Source: Sandaracinobacteroides sp031425455 (GTDB taxonomy: Bacteria; Pseudomonadota; Alphaproteobacteria; Sphingomonadales; Sphingomonadaceae). From it: a DNA stretch of 17,441 nucleotides. Where the stretch lies: NCBI GenBank assembly GCA_031425455.1, contig JANPJJ010000054.1, forward strand, positions 1-17,441, given 5' to 3'. The notes under the pieces were generated by a model. It searched no databases. It was not told the origin of the DNA and saw only the letters and a list, made by a program, of their open reading frames with translations. The position numbers were made by a program, and so were the translations under genes. Positions 6,674-14,208 of the stretch are shown here, in pieces. How positions within the stretch are numbered: the stretch's first letter is position 1; each line of letters starts with the position of its first letter.

Positions 6674-8363
6674 CTATCTGGCGCCTTTGGTCGCCGGCAC
6701 CATCAGGAAGGCGGGAACGCCCTCGTCGCCGAAGCCCGGGCCGATCGGCGGGTCGCGGTCGTCGTGCCGATCGTGGCGGTCGTGCCTGTCCCGTCGGTCC
6801 TGACGGGGCTCGTGCCGGCCCTCCTGGCGGGCATCCTGACGGCCGCCTTCCCGCGGCACGCGGCTGCGGCCGTCTTCGCGAGGCGCCCGGCTGCGTTCCC
6901 TGGCAGGCGCGCGGTCGCCGCGGGGCCGTTCCTCGCGGAGGGGGGCCTCGCGGGGGGGGGGCCTCGCGGGGCTGTTCCTCGCGGGGGTGTTCCTCACGCG
7001 GCCGCTCCTCGCGGGGACGTTCCTCGCGAGCACGCGCTGCCCGGGGGCGCCGCCTGTCGCCCGGGGGTCCTTCGTCGGCGCGGGCTTGTGGCTGCTCGGC
7101 TGCTTGCACGGCCGGCGCGGCGGCCTCGTGTGCCGGCGTTGCCGCGCCACCGCTGCGCTTGCGGCCGCGCGAGGCCCGCGTCGCAGGCGCTGCCCCGGCG
7201 TCGGCGCTTCCCGCCGGCTCGCTCGGGGTCGCCGGCACCGGTGCGGCACCGTCGGCCTTGCGGCGCGGAATCGTCTGCCCGATCAGCTTCTGAACCTGCT
7301 GGATCGCTTCCTCGTCCTCGGGCGTCACCAGCGTGATGGCAATGCCCTTCATCCCCGCCCGCCCGGTGCGGCCGATGCGGTGGACATAATCGTCCGGGTG
7401 CCAGGGCGCGTCATAGTTGAACACATGGCTGACGCCCTTGATGTCCAGCCCGCGCGCCGCCACGTCCGACGCGACCAGGATGTTGATCTCCTCGGCCTTG
7501 AACCGGTCCAGCTCGCGAATCCGGTCGGCCTGCTCCATGTCGCCATGGATCTGCCCCACCTTGAAGCGGCTGCGTTTCAGGCTGGAGGCGAGGTCGCGTA
7601 CCGTGGTCTTGCGGTTGCAGAAGATGATCGCGGTGCGCACTTCCTCGGTGCGGAGCAGTTCCTTCAGCACGTCGCGCTTGGCGCGGCTGTCGGTCGGCAT
7701 CAGCGACTGGGCGATATCGGCGTTGGTGGTGGCCGGCCGGCTGACCTCGATCATCTTCGGATTGGTCATGAACTGATCCGCCAGCTTCTTGATCGGCGGC
7801 GGCATCGTGGCCGAGAACAGCAGGGTCTGCCGGGCAGCCGGCAGCTTCCGGCAAATCTCCTCGACATCCGGGATGAAGCCCATGTCCAGCATGCGGTCCG
7901 CCTCGTCGATCACCAGCAGGCCGCATTGGCCGAGCATGATCTTGCCGCGACCGAACAGGTCCATCAGCCGGCCGGGAGTCGCGATCAGCACATCGACACC
8001 GCGTTCCAGCGCTGCCAGCTGATCCCCCATGGAAACGCCGCCGATCAGCAGCGCCATGCTCAGCTTGTGATATTTGCCATATTTGTCGAAATTCTCGCTC
8101 ACCTGCTGCGCCAGTTCGCGCGTCGGCTCCAGGATCAGCGAGCGCGGCATCAGCGCGCGGCTGCGGCCTTCGGCCAGGATGTCGATCATGGGCAGCACGA
8201 AGCTCGCCGTCTTGCCGGTGCCGGTCTGCGCCACGCCGATGATGTCGCGCTGCATCAGGATGGCCGGTATTGCGGCCGCCTGGATTGCGCTAGGCTCGGT
8301 ATAGCCGGCGTCGGCGACCGCCTTCAGCAGGGCGTCGGAAAGATGGAGATCTTCGAAAGGCAA
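6674..8363 (-). CDS. DEAD-box RNA helicase (RhlE-like), frame broken in a homopolymer
   Basis: An ATP-dependent RNA helicase of the RhlE type. Motifs from the TTG start: Q motif YTEPSAIQ (21-28), AQTGTGKT (45-52), PTRELAQ (80-86), TPGRLMD (129-135), DEAD (153-156), SAT (184-186), SDVAARGLD (299-307) and HRIGRTGR (328-335). TTG at 8363 is chosen because the core family sequence begins there and a GAGG (8374-8371) lies 7 bases upstream; no ATG or GTG is suitably placed. After about residue 360 comes a low-complexity Ala/Pro then Arg/Glu-rich tail. The frame is interrupted at a run of ten C on this strand (6961-6952). With nine C the repeat PREAPPREAPLREERPRG continues into DRHDRHDRHDDRD and a family-like end GDEGVPAFLMVP, stopping at 6674 (about 562 residues). 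As written, the frame instead runs to 6621 with unrelated sequence. Confidence 0.9.
6952..6961. other. Ten-base G/C homopolymer at the helicase frame break
   Basis: Ten consecutive G on the plus strand (C on the coding strand) sit inside the Arg/Glu-rich tail. The upstream frame carries the helicase motifs and the PREE repeats; the frame offset by one carries the rest of the repeat and the likely natural C-terminus. A run of nine would restore one open frame. It is either a sequencing or assembly error or a real slippage site. Confidence 0.8.
6969..7028 (-). repeat. Four 15-bp degenerate repeats in the helicase tail
   Basis: Four consecutive 15-base units on the minus strand encode REERP, REERP, REEHP and REEQP, followed directly by REAP and the homopolymer. 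Differences are mostly at third codon positions or in the fourth codon of each unit. Confidence 0.8.
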
Positions 8364-8436
8364 TTGGAATCCTCGGGCTGGCGCGGCTGTGGTGCGCACC
8401 GAAGCGCGCCCATAGCGCCAAGCAAGGCATAAGGAA

Positions 8437-8460
8437 AGGGGAGCGGTTACCCGCTCCCCT
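8437..8460 (-). terminator. Intrinsic terminator for the TonB-dependent receptor gene
   Basis: Bases 8437-8446 pair perfectly with 8451-8460 (10 bp, loop of four). On the minus strand the stem is followed by TTTCCTT. It lies about 56 bases past the receptor stop codon and before the helicase gene, so it should end the receptor transcript. Confidence 0.7.
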
Positions 8461-8467
8461 CCCGTCC

Positions 8468-8485
8468 CGGGCGCCGAAGCGCCCG
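8468..8485 (-). terminator. Second hairpin with a C(UUCG)G loop after the receptor gene
   Basis: On the minus strand a perfect 7-bp stem (cgggcgc/gcgcccg) closes a TTCG loop through a C-G pair, the exceptionally stable UUCG tetraloop. It precedes the terminator at 8437-8460, giving tandem hairpins in the receptor 3' region. It has no T tract of its own, so a role in mRNA 3'-end protection is as likely as termination. Confidence 0.5.
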
Positions 8486-8515
8486 TCCCCTCCCCATGAG
8501 CCTTGCAAGCGAACC

Positions 8516-11500
8516 CTAGAAGTTGAAACCCGCAACGATGCCGTAACGGCGCGGCTCCAGCGTGAAAATGTTGGTGAACAACGCGGTCGACTGATCTGTC
8601 ACGTAGAGCCCGGTGATTGCACTGTTGTCGAACAGATTCTGCACATAGCCCCGCACGAACCACCGGCTGTCGGGGCCATTTACCTGAATCTGCGCGTTCA
8701 CGACCTCGTACGGGGCGATGCGGTTGATGCTGCCATTGAAGATGTTGCCGAAGCTGGTGCCGGTGAAGGCAAGATCCACCCGCGGGACAATCTGCATGCC
8801 ACTTTCCAGCTCGGCGGTGTATTGCACGCCGACCGACACTTTGTAATCCGGCGCCTGGGGCAGCCGCTTGCCACGGATATTCTGCTCCAGGCCCACCGGC
8901 GAAACGGTAACCCCGGCAGCCGGGTTGGCCGCAAGCGCGGTAAGGACCGCGCAAACGCTGTACGCACCAGTCGCTCCATTGAGGCCACTGTTCGACGGGA
9001 ACGGCGCTGGTGCACGAAGCCCTGCCCCGGCCTGGAGACCCGGGATGGCGCCGGCATTGATCGCCGCATTTGCTGCTGCCACAAAGCCGTTTGCAGCTGC
9101 CGCATTGCCGGAGACCACGGGAGCCACGGCGCAGTTGGCGGCCGTCGTGATGTCCTTGACGATCACGACGTCGCTGCGACCCGCTGATGGGTCGCGCGGG
9201 TTGGCCAGGAATTTGTCGCTGGCCACCTCGGTATTGAGGTAGCTGAAGCTGAGGTTGACGGCGAGCGGCGGAATCGGCCTAACGATGCCTTCAGCTTCGA
9301 TGCCCCAGATATTCGCGTCCACATTGTCGTTCACCGACGTGCGGTTGACGATGCGGCTAAGTTGAAGGCCCTTATACTTATAATAAAAGCCCGTGAGATT
9401 CAGCTGTAGCGTGCCATCCAGGAACCGATTTTTGGAGCCAATTTCGAATGCATCGACGAATTCAGGCTTGAACGAGTCCTCGACCTGGAAAACCGGCGAA
9501 AGCGGAGGATTGATACCGCCCGACTTGTAACCCCGCGAATAGGAGGCGTAGAGCAGATTGTCCTCCGTGAGCTTCCAGTCGAGTACTACACGACCGGTCC
9601 ACTCCTTGAAGCTCACGCTTCGCTCGGAGAAAGCCTCACAGCCCGGGCGCGAGCCGATTGCGCCCGGAACGAGCGGCCCAGCGCCAAGGCAAGTGGTTGC
9701 AGGATCTGCGTCGAAGCCTCCTGCAAATGGGGAGTCGAATGCATTGGAGGTACCGTATGGCACAAGGAAGCTGGCCAGGGTCGTCCGTGCTGCGACCGAC
9801 TTCTTGTCGTTGTTGTAGCGCAGCCCGACGGTCAGCTTCACCGTGTCGGTCACGTCAAAATAGCCTTCCCCGAACAGGCCCCAGCTGTCGAGCGTGAAGT
9901 CTTGCTGGTTGCTACGGAAGAACGGGGTTGCAAGGAAAGAAAAGGGGAAGGCGGGATTGGCGGCCTGGGCGCCGAGTGAGATTCCGGCGCCGAGCACGCC
10001 GTTGATGTAGTCGCCGCCAAACGAGTTCACATAATAGTCGGCATTGTTCGTCTTCAGCTTGTTATAGATGCCGCCCACCAGAAAGTTGAAGCGGCCATCC
10101 AGCTGGCTGGTGAAAATGAGCTCCCCGGTCCAGGTGTTCGTGTCTTGCCGCGAGCGGTCAAAATAAAGCGGCGTGGAGGCGCAGATTCGCTCGCCCCCGA
10201 ACGTCCCGGTACCGCTCTCGTTAGGCTGCGACGTGCAATAGACGCCGCCTCCAGGGCCGCTGGGTATGAGCGCGTCGCGTACGCGGGCAAACTGTCCAAG
10301 ACCTGGGCCGAACGCGCCGCTGGCAAAGGCCTGAAGCGTGCTGAGGCCAGCCAGGAAGCCCGCAGGATTGGCGACGGCCATCCCGTAATCCTGCCGACTT
10401 TCCACGCTGTTGGCCTGGTACATGCCCGACAGTTTCGCCCGGATCGGCCCGAAATCATGTTCGATGCGGGCCATCGCCTGCAGTTCGTCGGTGAAGTATG
10501 AGGGCGTATAGGCCGTGTTGGTCTGGCGGACGTCGGCAGGGTTGACGGAGCCCGCGTAGAAGTCCGTCCCCGGGCTATAGATGCTTCCAAGCCCAAGGCT
10601 ACCCAGCGCGGCGCCGAGCTGAGTGGTCAGGAATTCTCGCGAGCTGAGCAGGCCTGGGAAGTGAGCATAGCCATTGGAAACCTCGAATCCGCGCTGGCCG
10701 GGAAGGCAACCGAGCACGCCCGTGGGATCCCGCTGGCAGAGCTGCTTCTGAATCCGCATCCGCTTGTCGTCCTCGCGGAAATAATAGCCCATCAGGTCGA
10801 TCGTGGTGTTGTCGGTGGGCTCCCAACGCAGCGAGCCCCGAACTGCGTACATGTCGCGGTCGTCATGGTCGTCGCCATCGTAAAGGTTCTCGGTGTAGCC
10901 GTCGCGCTTCAGGTAGAACCCCGCCACCCGAACCGCGAGTGTGTCCGTAAGCGGCACATTGACCATGCCCTGCAGCCGGATCTCGTTGTAATTGCCATAG
11001 CCGGCTTCGCCCGACGCCTTGAAGCCGCGCGCGTCGGGCTTGGCCGTCACGAAGTTGACGACACCCGAAGTCGCGTTGCGACCGAACAGCGTCCCCTGAG
11101 GACCGCGCAGCACTTCCACCCGCTCAAGGTCAAAATACTCGGTTTCGAACAGTCGGGTTGAGAACAGCGGCATGTCGTTGGTCGCAACGCCTGTGGCCGC
11201 ATCGCAGGTGCCACCAACGCACAGATCTCCGATACCGCGAATTGTAAAGCTGGAGCTCGTGAAATTGCCCTTGGAGAAGGTGATGTTGGGCAGCGTCAGC
11301 TGGAGCTGGCTGGCGTTGTTGATCTGCTTTTCGGCCAGCGCCTCGGCGGTGAAGGCAGACACCGCGATCGGCACATCCTGCAGGCTCTGCGCCTGCCGCT
11401 GGGCGGTCACGATAATGTCCTCCACCCCGCTCGACGTCTCCACCGTCTGCGCCGAGGCGCCCGAGGCCATGAGACCGTAAATCGAGACAGCCGAGACCAG

Positions 11501-11533
11501 TGCCCGGCGCCGTGCCAGCTTCGTTGTGTTCAT
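8516..11533 (-). CDS. TonB-dependent outer-membrane receptor
   Basis: A 1005-residue outer-membrane receptor that would import a ligand using TonB-ExbB-ExbD energy. A signal peptide occupies about residues 1-28 (basic MNTTKLARRR, hydrophobic core, ASA before Q29). The TonB box is probably EDIIVTA (38-44). The plug domain contains QDVPIAVSAFT and the signature VEVLRGPQGTLFGRN (139-153). The remainder is a beta-barrel ending RYGIVAGFNF with the terminal Phe needed for barrel assembly. Cysteines pair up in several loops (for example C105 and C110), and an Ala-rich loop lies at roughly 800-865. ATG 11533 has a GGGAGG seven bases upstream; the frame stays open further upstream but nothing there looks coding. 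No neighbouring gene reveals the substrate, and no N-terminal signalling domain is present. Confidence 0.95.
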   Translation of the reverse strand: MNTTKLARRRALVSAVSIYGLMASGASAQTVETSSGVEDIIVTAQRQAQSLQDVPIAVSAFTAEALAEKQINNASQLQLTLPNITFSKGNFTSSSFTIRGIGDLCVGGTCDAATGVATNDMPLFSTRLFETEYFDLERVEVLRGPQGTLFGRNATSGVVNFVTAKPDARGFKASGEAGYGNYNEIRLQGMVNVPLTDTLAVRVAGFYLKRDGYTENLYDGDDHDDRDMYAVRGSLRWEPTDNTTIDLMGYYFREDDKRMRIQKQLCQRDPTGVLGCLPGQRGFEVSNGYAHFPGLLSSREFLTTQLGAALGSLGLGSIYSPGTDFYAGSVNPADVRQTNTAYTPSYFTDELQAMARIEHDFGPIRAKLSGMYQANSVESRQDYGMAVANPAGFLAGLSTLQAFASGAFGPGLGQFARVRDALIPSGPGGGVYCTSQPNESGTGTFGGERICASTPLYFDRSRQDTNTWTGELIFTSQLDGRFNFLVGGIYNKLKTNNADYYVNSFGGDYINGVLGAGISLGAQAANPAFPFSFLATPFFRSNQQDFTLDSWGLFGEGYFDVTDTVKLTVGLRYNNDKKSVAARTTLASFLVPYGTSNAFDSPFAGGFDADPATTCLGAGPLVPGAIGSRPGCEAFSERSVSFKEWTGRVVLDWKLTEDNLLYASYSRGYKSGGINPPLSPVFQVEDSFKPEFVDAFEIGSKNRFLDGTLQLNLTGFYYKYKGLQLSRIVNRTSVNDNVDANIWGIEAEGIVRPIPPLAVNLSFSYLNTEVASDKFLANPRDPSAGRSDVVIVKDITTAANCAVAPVVSGNAAAANGFVAAANAAINAGAIPGLQAGAGLRAPAPFPSNSGLNGATGAYSVCAVLTALAANPAAGVTVSPVGLEQNIRGKRLPQAPDYKVSVGVQYTAELESGMQIVPRVDLAFTGTSFGNIFNGSINRIAPYEVVNAQIQVNGPDSRWFVRGYVQNLFDNSAITGLYVTDQSTALFTNIFTLEPRRYGIVAGFNF

Positions 11534-11686
11534 GTTGTCGCCTCCCAGAACCTGCGAGCCTTTCGGGGCCCTTCCCAATGGCGCCGAGGAGGTTGGGCAG
11601 GCGAACCGGCGGCTGAAGCCACGCAGCGCCGGGCACCCTGCAGGCTGCCCGCTGTCTCCCGCCGGTCCTCCCCAGGCCGACGCAGC

Positions 11687-11716
11687 TATACAATCAGCAC
11701 CGCAAATACTTGTCCA
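11687..11716 (-). promoter_or_regulatory. Possible promoter of the TonB-dependent receptor gene
   Basis: On the minus strand TGGACA (11716-11711) is followed after 18 bases by TGTATA (11692-11687), in an AT-richer patch of an otherwise GC-rich gap. It would give a leader of about 145 bases before the ATG at 11533. The match is approximate. Confidence 0.3.
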
Positions 11717-11737
11717 GCCGCATGGGGCCAAAACCGA

Positions 11738-11755
11738 CCCTCCCGGAAATGAGGG
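11738..11755 (-). terminator. Weak terminator-like hairpin after the four-cysteine protein gene
   Basis: A 5-bp stem (11738-11742 with 11751-11755) with an eight-base loop is followed on the minus strand by TCGGTTTT. The stem is short, so this is tentative. It lies about 46 bases past the stop codon at 11801. Confidence 0.25.
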
Positions 11756-11800
11756 CAGCGGGTGTCACCTTTGGGCCACGGTGTCGCGCCAGACCCGCGA

Positions 11801-12211
11801 TCAGTTGCCTCGCGCGGGCGCCTTCCTCAGCGGAACGATCCGGCTGACCCGGCATTCCCCGCCGGCCCGGCCGATGATGCGGTCGCGCCCGGCGCAGAAC
11901 TGGCCGGACTTCGCCGGCTGATAATAGAAGCCACCGTAATAGCTGAGCTGCGGGCATTGCTGCGCCAGGATCAGCCGCCAGCGCTTGCCGCCGCGCATCA
12001 CCACATCGACGGTGCGCGGGTCTGCAACGACCGCCCCGGCAATCCGGGTGACATCGATGCAGGCGACCGGCTTGCCACCGACCCAGCGTTCGGCAGGGCG
12101 TGGCGGCATCGGCTGCACCGGCACCGCCCCCAGATCGCGGCGCGAGGGCTGCGCTGCGGCCGGCTGAACCCCCCATGCCAACAGCAGCGCGCAGGCGAGC
12201 AGGCGGATCAT
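11801..12211 (-). CDS. Secreted four-cysteine protein, DUF6491-like
   Basis: A 136-residue protein of unknown function. Residues 1-20 form a clear signal peptide (MIRLLACALLLAWGVQPAAA) with probable cleavage before QPS, so the mature protein is periplasmic or secreted. The mature part has exactly four cysteines, C51, C86, C106 and C120, probably two disulfides, in the pattern CIDVTRI, then RWRLIL..CPQL, then GQFC, then GEC. It resembles my recollection of DUF6491 proteins from Caulobacter and Sphingomonas, but I cannot confirm the family. It shares the first three cysteine positions, and weakly the sequence around them, with the protein at 15337-15756. ATG 12211 has no recognisable Shine-Dalgarno. 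It lies 76 bp downstream of the exported methyltransferase-like gene on the same strand. Confidence 0.78.
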   Translation of the reverse strand: MIRLLACALLLAWGVQPAAAQPSRRDLGAVPVQPMPPRPAERWVGGKPVACIDVTRIAGAVVADPRTVDVVMRGGKRWRLILAQQCPQLSYYGGFYYQPAKSGQFCAGRDRIIGRAGGECRVSRIVPLRKAPARGN

Positions 12212-12287
12212 GGCGCCGGGTGCATCGGGCTTGGCATCGGTGCGCCGTGGCCGCCGCGCGTTGAACCGGCTCTGAACCTCGCTCGCG

Positions 12288-13148
12288 TCAGGGCTTCGGC
12301 TTCACGAACCTCAGCGTCATACGGTCGCTTTCGCCGATCGCGGCATATTTGGCCCGGTCGGTATCGCCCATCGCGAAGTTCGGCGGCAGGGTCCAGACGC
12401 CCTTGGGATGGTCGGCCGTGTCCTTCGGGTTGGCGTTCACCTCACTTGCGGCGTCCAGCTTGAACCCGGCGGCTTCGGCGATCCGCACGACATCGCTGGT
12501 CTTCATATAGCCGGATTGCCGCGCCTGTTCGCTGTCGGGCCGGTCCTCGGGCATGCGATGCTCCACCACGCCCAGCACGCCGCCGGGCTTCAGGGCGGTG
12601 TAGAAAGCCCTGAAGGCCTCCGGCGCGAAGCCCGCCATCTGCCAGTTGTGGACGTTGCGGAACGTCAGCACCATGTCGGCTGACCCCGGCGCGCTGATAT
12701 TATTCTCGATCCCCTTGCCGAAGCTCGTCACCACGACCTTGCCGTAAAGATCGGGGTTCGCCTCCAGCTTGGCCTTGAAGCTGGCACGCTGCTTCTGCGC
12801 CCCGGGCGATCCGTTCGGATTGTTGTGGGCGGCGATATATAGGCCTTTGTCCCTGAGGACGGGGGCCAGCACTTCGGTATACCAGCCGCCGCTGGGCGAA
12901 ATCTCCACCACGGTGAGGCCCGGCTTTAGGCCGAAGAACATCAGGGTTTCGCGCGGGTGACGATAGGCATCGCGGGCCCGGTTCGCATCGGAACGGTGGG
13001 CACCTGCAAGCGTGGCATCGATCAGGGCTGCGGTGTCTGCCGCGGCATCCGCCTTTGCCGCAGCCGGCTTCTTGGCCTGCACCGCCAACGGCACGGCAAA
13101 TGTGGCAAGGGTGGCAGCGGCCAGCAGGCCCAGATTGCGCAGACGCAT
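12288..13148 (-). CDS. Exported class I SAM methyltransferase-fold protein (COG4798-like)
   Basis: A 286-residue protein with a Rossmann-type methyltransferase domain behind a signal peptide. Residues 1-25 (basic MRLRN, hydrophobic core, VQA before KKP) look like a Sec signal. The domain shows motif I as VVEISPSGGWYTEVL (80-94), ADMVLTFRNVHNW (157-169) corresponding to the motif-II strand region, and LKPGGVLGVVEHR (186-198) as the following strand. Motif I is degenerate for SAM binding, with SPSGGW in place of a standard GxGxG. ATG 13148 is chosen because GGGGAG (13163-13158) stands 9 bases upstream; ATG 13154 would be too close to it. It is probably a predicted methyltransferase of the COG4798 kind. 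An exported location is unexpected because SAM is cytoplasmic. The substrate is unknown. Confidence 0.85.
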   Translation of the reverse strand: MRLRNLGLLAAATLATFAVPLAVQAKKPAAAKADAAADTAALIDATLAGAHRSDANRARDAYRHPRETLMFFGLKPGLTVVEISPSGGWYTEVLAPVLRDKGLYIAAHNNPNGSPGAQKQRASFKAKLEANPDLYGKVVVTSFGKGIENNISAPGSADMVLTFRNVHNWQMAGFAPEAFRAFYTALKPGGVLGVVEHRMPEDRPDSEQARQSGYMKTSDVVRIAEAAGFKLDAASEVNANPKDTADHPKGVWTLPPNFAMGDTDRAKYAAIGESDRMTLRFVKPKP

Positions 13149-13232
13149 CGTCATGATCTCCCCTTGGCGAACCCCCCGGTGGCCCACCTTCGTCCTCGCC
13201 AGATAGGGCGCTCCCCCCTAGAAGCAAGCGCC

Positions 13233-13430
13233 ATGGGATTTCAGGCGACTGTCGTTTCTGCTGGGATTGCCCTTTTCCTGCTACTGCTTGCCGGGCGGCA
13301 GCAGGCGCGGCGCGGCATCGGGCGGCTGTCGCTGGTGCCATGGGACTATGCCATGATCCTGGCGGCGATCGGTCTGGTGGTGGCGCTGGCGCATCTCGCC
13401 GTGCTGTGGCGCGACGGCTATGGACCCTAG
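13233..13430 (+). CDS. Small two-helix membrane protein, hypothetical
   Basis: A 65-residue hydrophobic protein with two likely membrane helices, TVVSAGIALFLLLLAG (about 6-21) and YAMILAAIGLVVALAHLAVL (about 39-58), joined by a basic loop QQARRGIGRLS and ending WRDGYGP. The hydrophobic pattern and loop charge look like a real inner-membrane protein, though I recognise no family. ATG 13233 lacks a good Shine-Dalgarno; a TAGAAG eight bases upstream could be the -10 of a leaderless transcript, which is speculative. It starts divergently from the exported methyltransferase-like gene, and its stop codon overlaps that of the convergent SIMPL gene (CTAG at 13427-13430). Confidence 0.6.
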   Translation: MGFQATVVSAGIALFLLLLAGRQQARRGIGRLSLVPWDYAMILAAIGLVVALAHLAVLWRDGYGP

Positions 13431-14143
13431 TCGAGATAATATTCGATTGTCGTGACCACCCGGACCTTCTGGTAGGGCGTATCCGTGCCGGAGCCGCTGT
13501 CGCCGTCTCGCCCTGTGATCGAGAACAGGCCCTGCGTCGCCTGGCGGATGCCGCCGACGCTGGTGTCGCTGTCTCGGGCGAACTGGTCCGCTGCTTCCCG
13601 GGCGCTCTTGGTTGCTTGCGCGATCATCGGCGGCTTCACATCGTTCAGTTTCGTGAAGCTGTAGCTGACCCCGCCGCCACCGTCGCTGTCCAGCGCGACC
13701 CCCTGGCGGATGATCTCGGCCTGGTTGGCGAAGGCCTTCTGCATCCGGGCGATATCGGTGGTGCGCGCCAGGAAGCGCTGGCGAATGGTGATGTTCATGC
13801 GCCCGGCATTGGCTTCGAAATACTGGCTGACCGACGAGCCGCGCGGCTGGATTTCGGCCGGGGTGAAGCCGTTGGTGACCAGGAATCCGCGCACGGCCGC
13901 GGCGTCGGCATCGGCCTTGCCCTGCACACCGGCGAGATCGCTGCCATTGGCCTGGGTGGCGATGGTCCAGGTGGCGAGGTCGGCAACGACATCTTTCTCG
14001 GCAACGCCGCGCACCGTCACCACCGCGTCGCCGCGACGGATATCGCCCAGCCCGTTCGCCACAAACAGCCCGGCAAGCGCGAGGCCGCCGGCGATCAGCG
14101 CGCCGGACACGACATTGGAGTTGGCCCAGTCCATAACTTGCAT
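13427..14143 (-). CDS. SIMPL-domain (DUF541) membrane-anchored protein
   Basis: A 238-residue protein (235 if ATG 14134 is used). One N-terminal membrane segment, VVSGALIAGGLALAGLFVA (about 11-29), should act as an uncleaved anchor with the rest in the periplasm. The remainder is a SIMPL/DUF541 domain: VTVRGVAEKDVVADLATWTI opens it, a helical segment LAGVQGKADADAAAVRGFLV follows, and VVTTIEYYLD ends it close to the C-terminus. The family is linked to oxidative or envelope stress in some bacteria, but its biochemical role is unclear. Neither ATG has a Shine-Dalgarno. The gene is divergent from gloA, with 65 bp between ATG 14143 and the gloA ATG, and convergent with the small membrane protein with overlapping stops. 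Confidence 0.85.
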   Translation of the reverse strand: MQVMDWANSNVVSGALIAGGLALAGLFVANGLGDIRRGDAVVTVRGVAEKDVVADLATWTIATQANGSDLAGVQGKADADAAAVRGFLVTNGFTPAEIQPRGSSVSQYFEANAGRMNITIRQRFLARTTDIARMQKAFANQAEIIRQGVALDSDGGGGVSYSFTKLNDVKPPMIAQATKSAREAADQFARDSDTSVGGIRQATQGLFSITGRDGDSGSGTDTPYQKVRVVTTIEYYLD

Positions 14144-14208
14144 GCAGCCCGGCGCCGACCGCCTGTCAAGCCTTCTCCTTCGCCGCCGCAGCGCCTATCT
14201 TGGCCGGC
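14141..14208. promoter_or_regulatory. Divergent promoter region between the SIMPL gene and gloA
   Basis: This short gap must serve both genes. On the minus strand a perfect TTGACA (14169-14164) lies 17 bases before TGCATG (14146-14141), a poor -10; transcription would then begin near ATG 14134. On the plus strand TATCTT (14196-14201) lies seven bases before the gloA ATG, so that mRNA could be leaderless; its -35 is weak. Neither promoter is certain. Confidence 0.3.

Noticed and set aside
6621..6951. Helicase C-terminus as literally read in the uninterrupted frame
   Set aside because: The translation loses the repeat pattern and becomes Arg/Pro-rich. The frame one base over continues the repeats and ends in family-like sequence.
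5699..7336. A 545-residue plus-strand open frame across the crotonase and helicase tail
   Set aside because: It crosses two well-supported minus-strand genes and their gap, and shows no domain or ribosome-binding site.
8364..8954. Upstream extension of the helicase frame into the receptor gene
   Set aside because: It overlaps the receptor coding end and both hairpins. The helicase core begins at the TTG with a GAGG upstream.
11534..11731. N-terminal extension of the TonB-dependent receptor
   Set aside because: The ATG at 11533 has a strong ribosome-binding site followed at once by a signal peptide. The extension would bury that signal.
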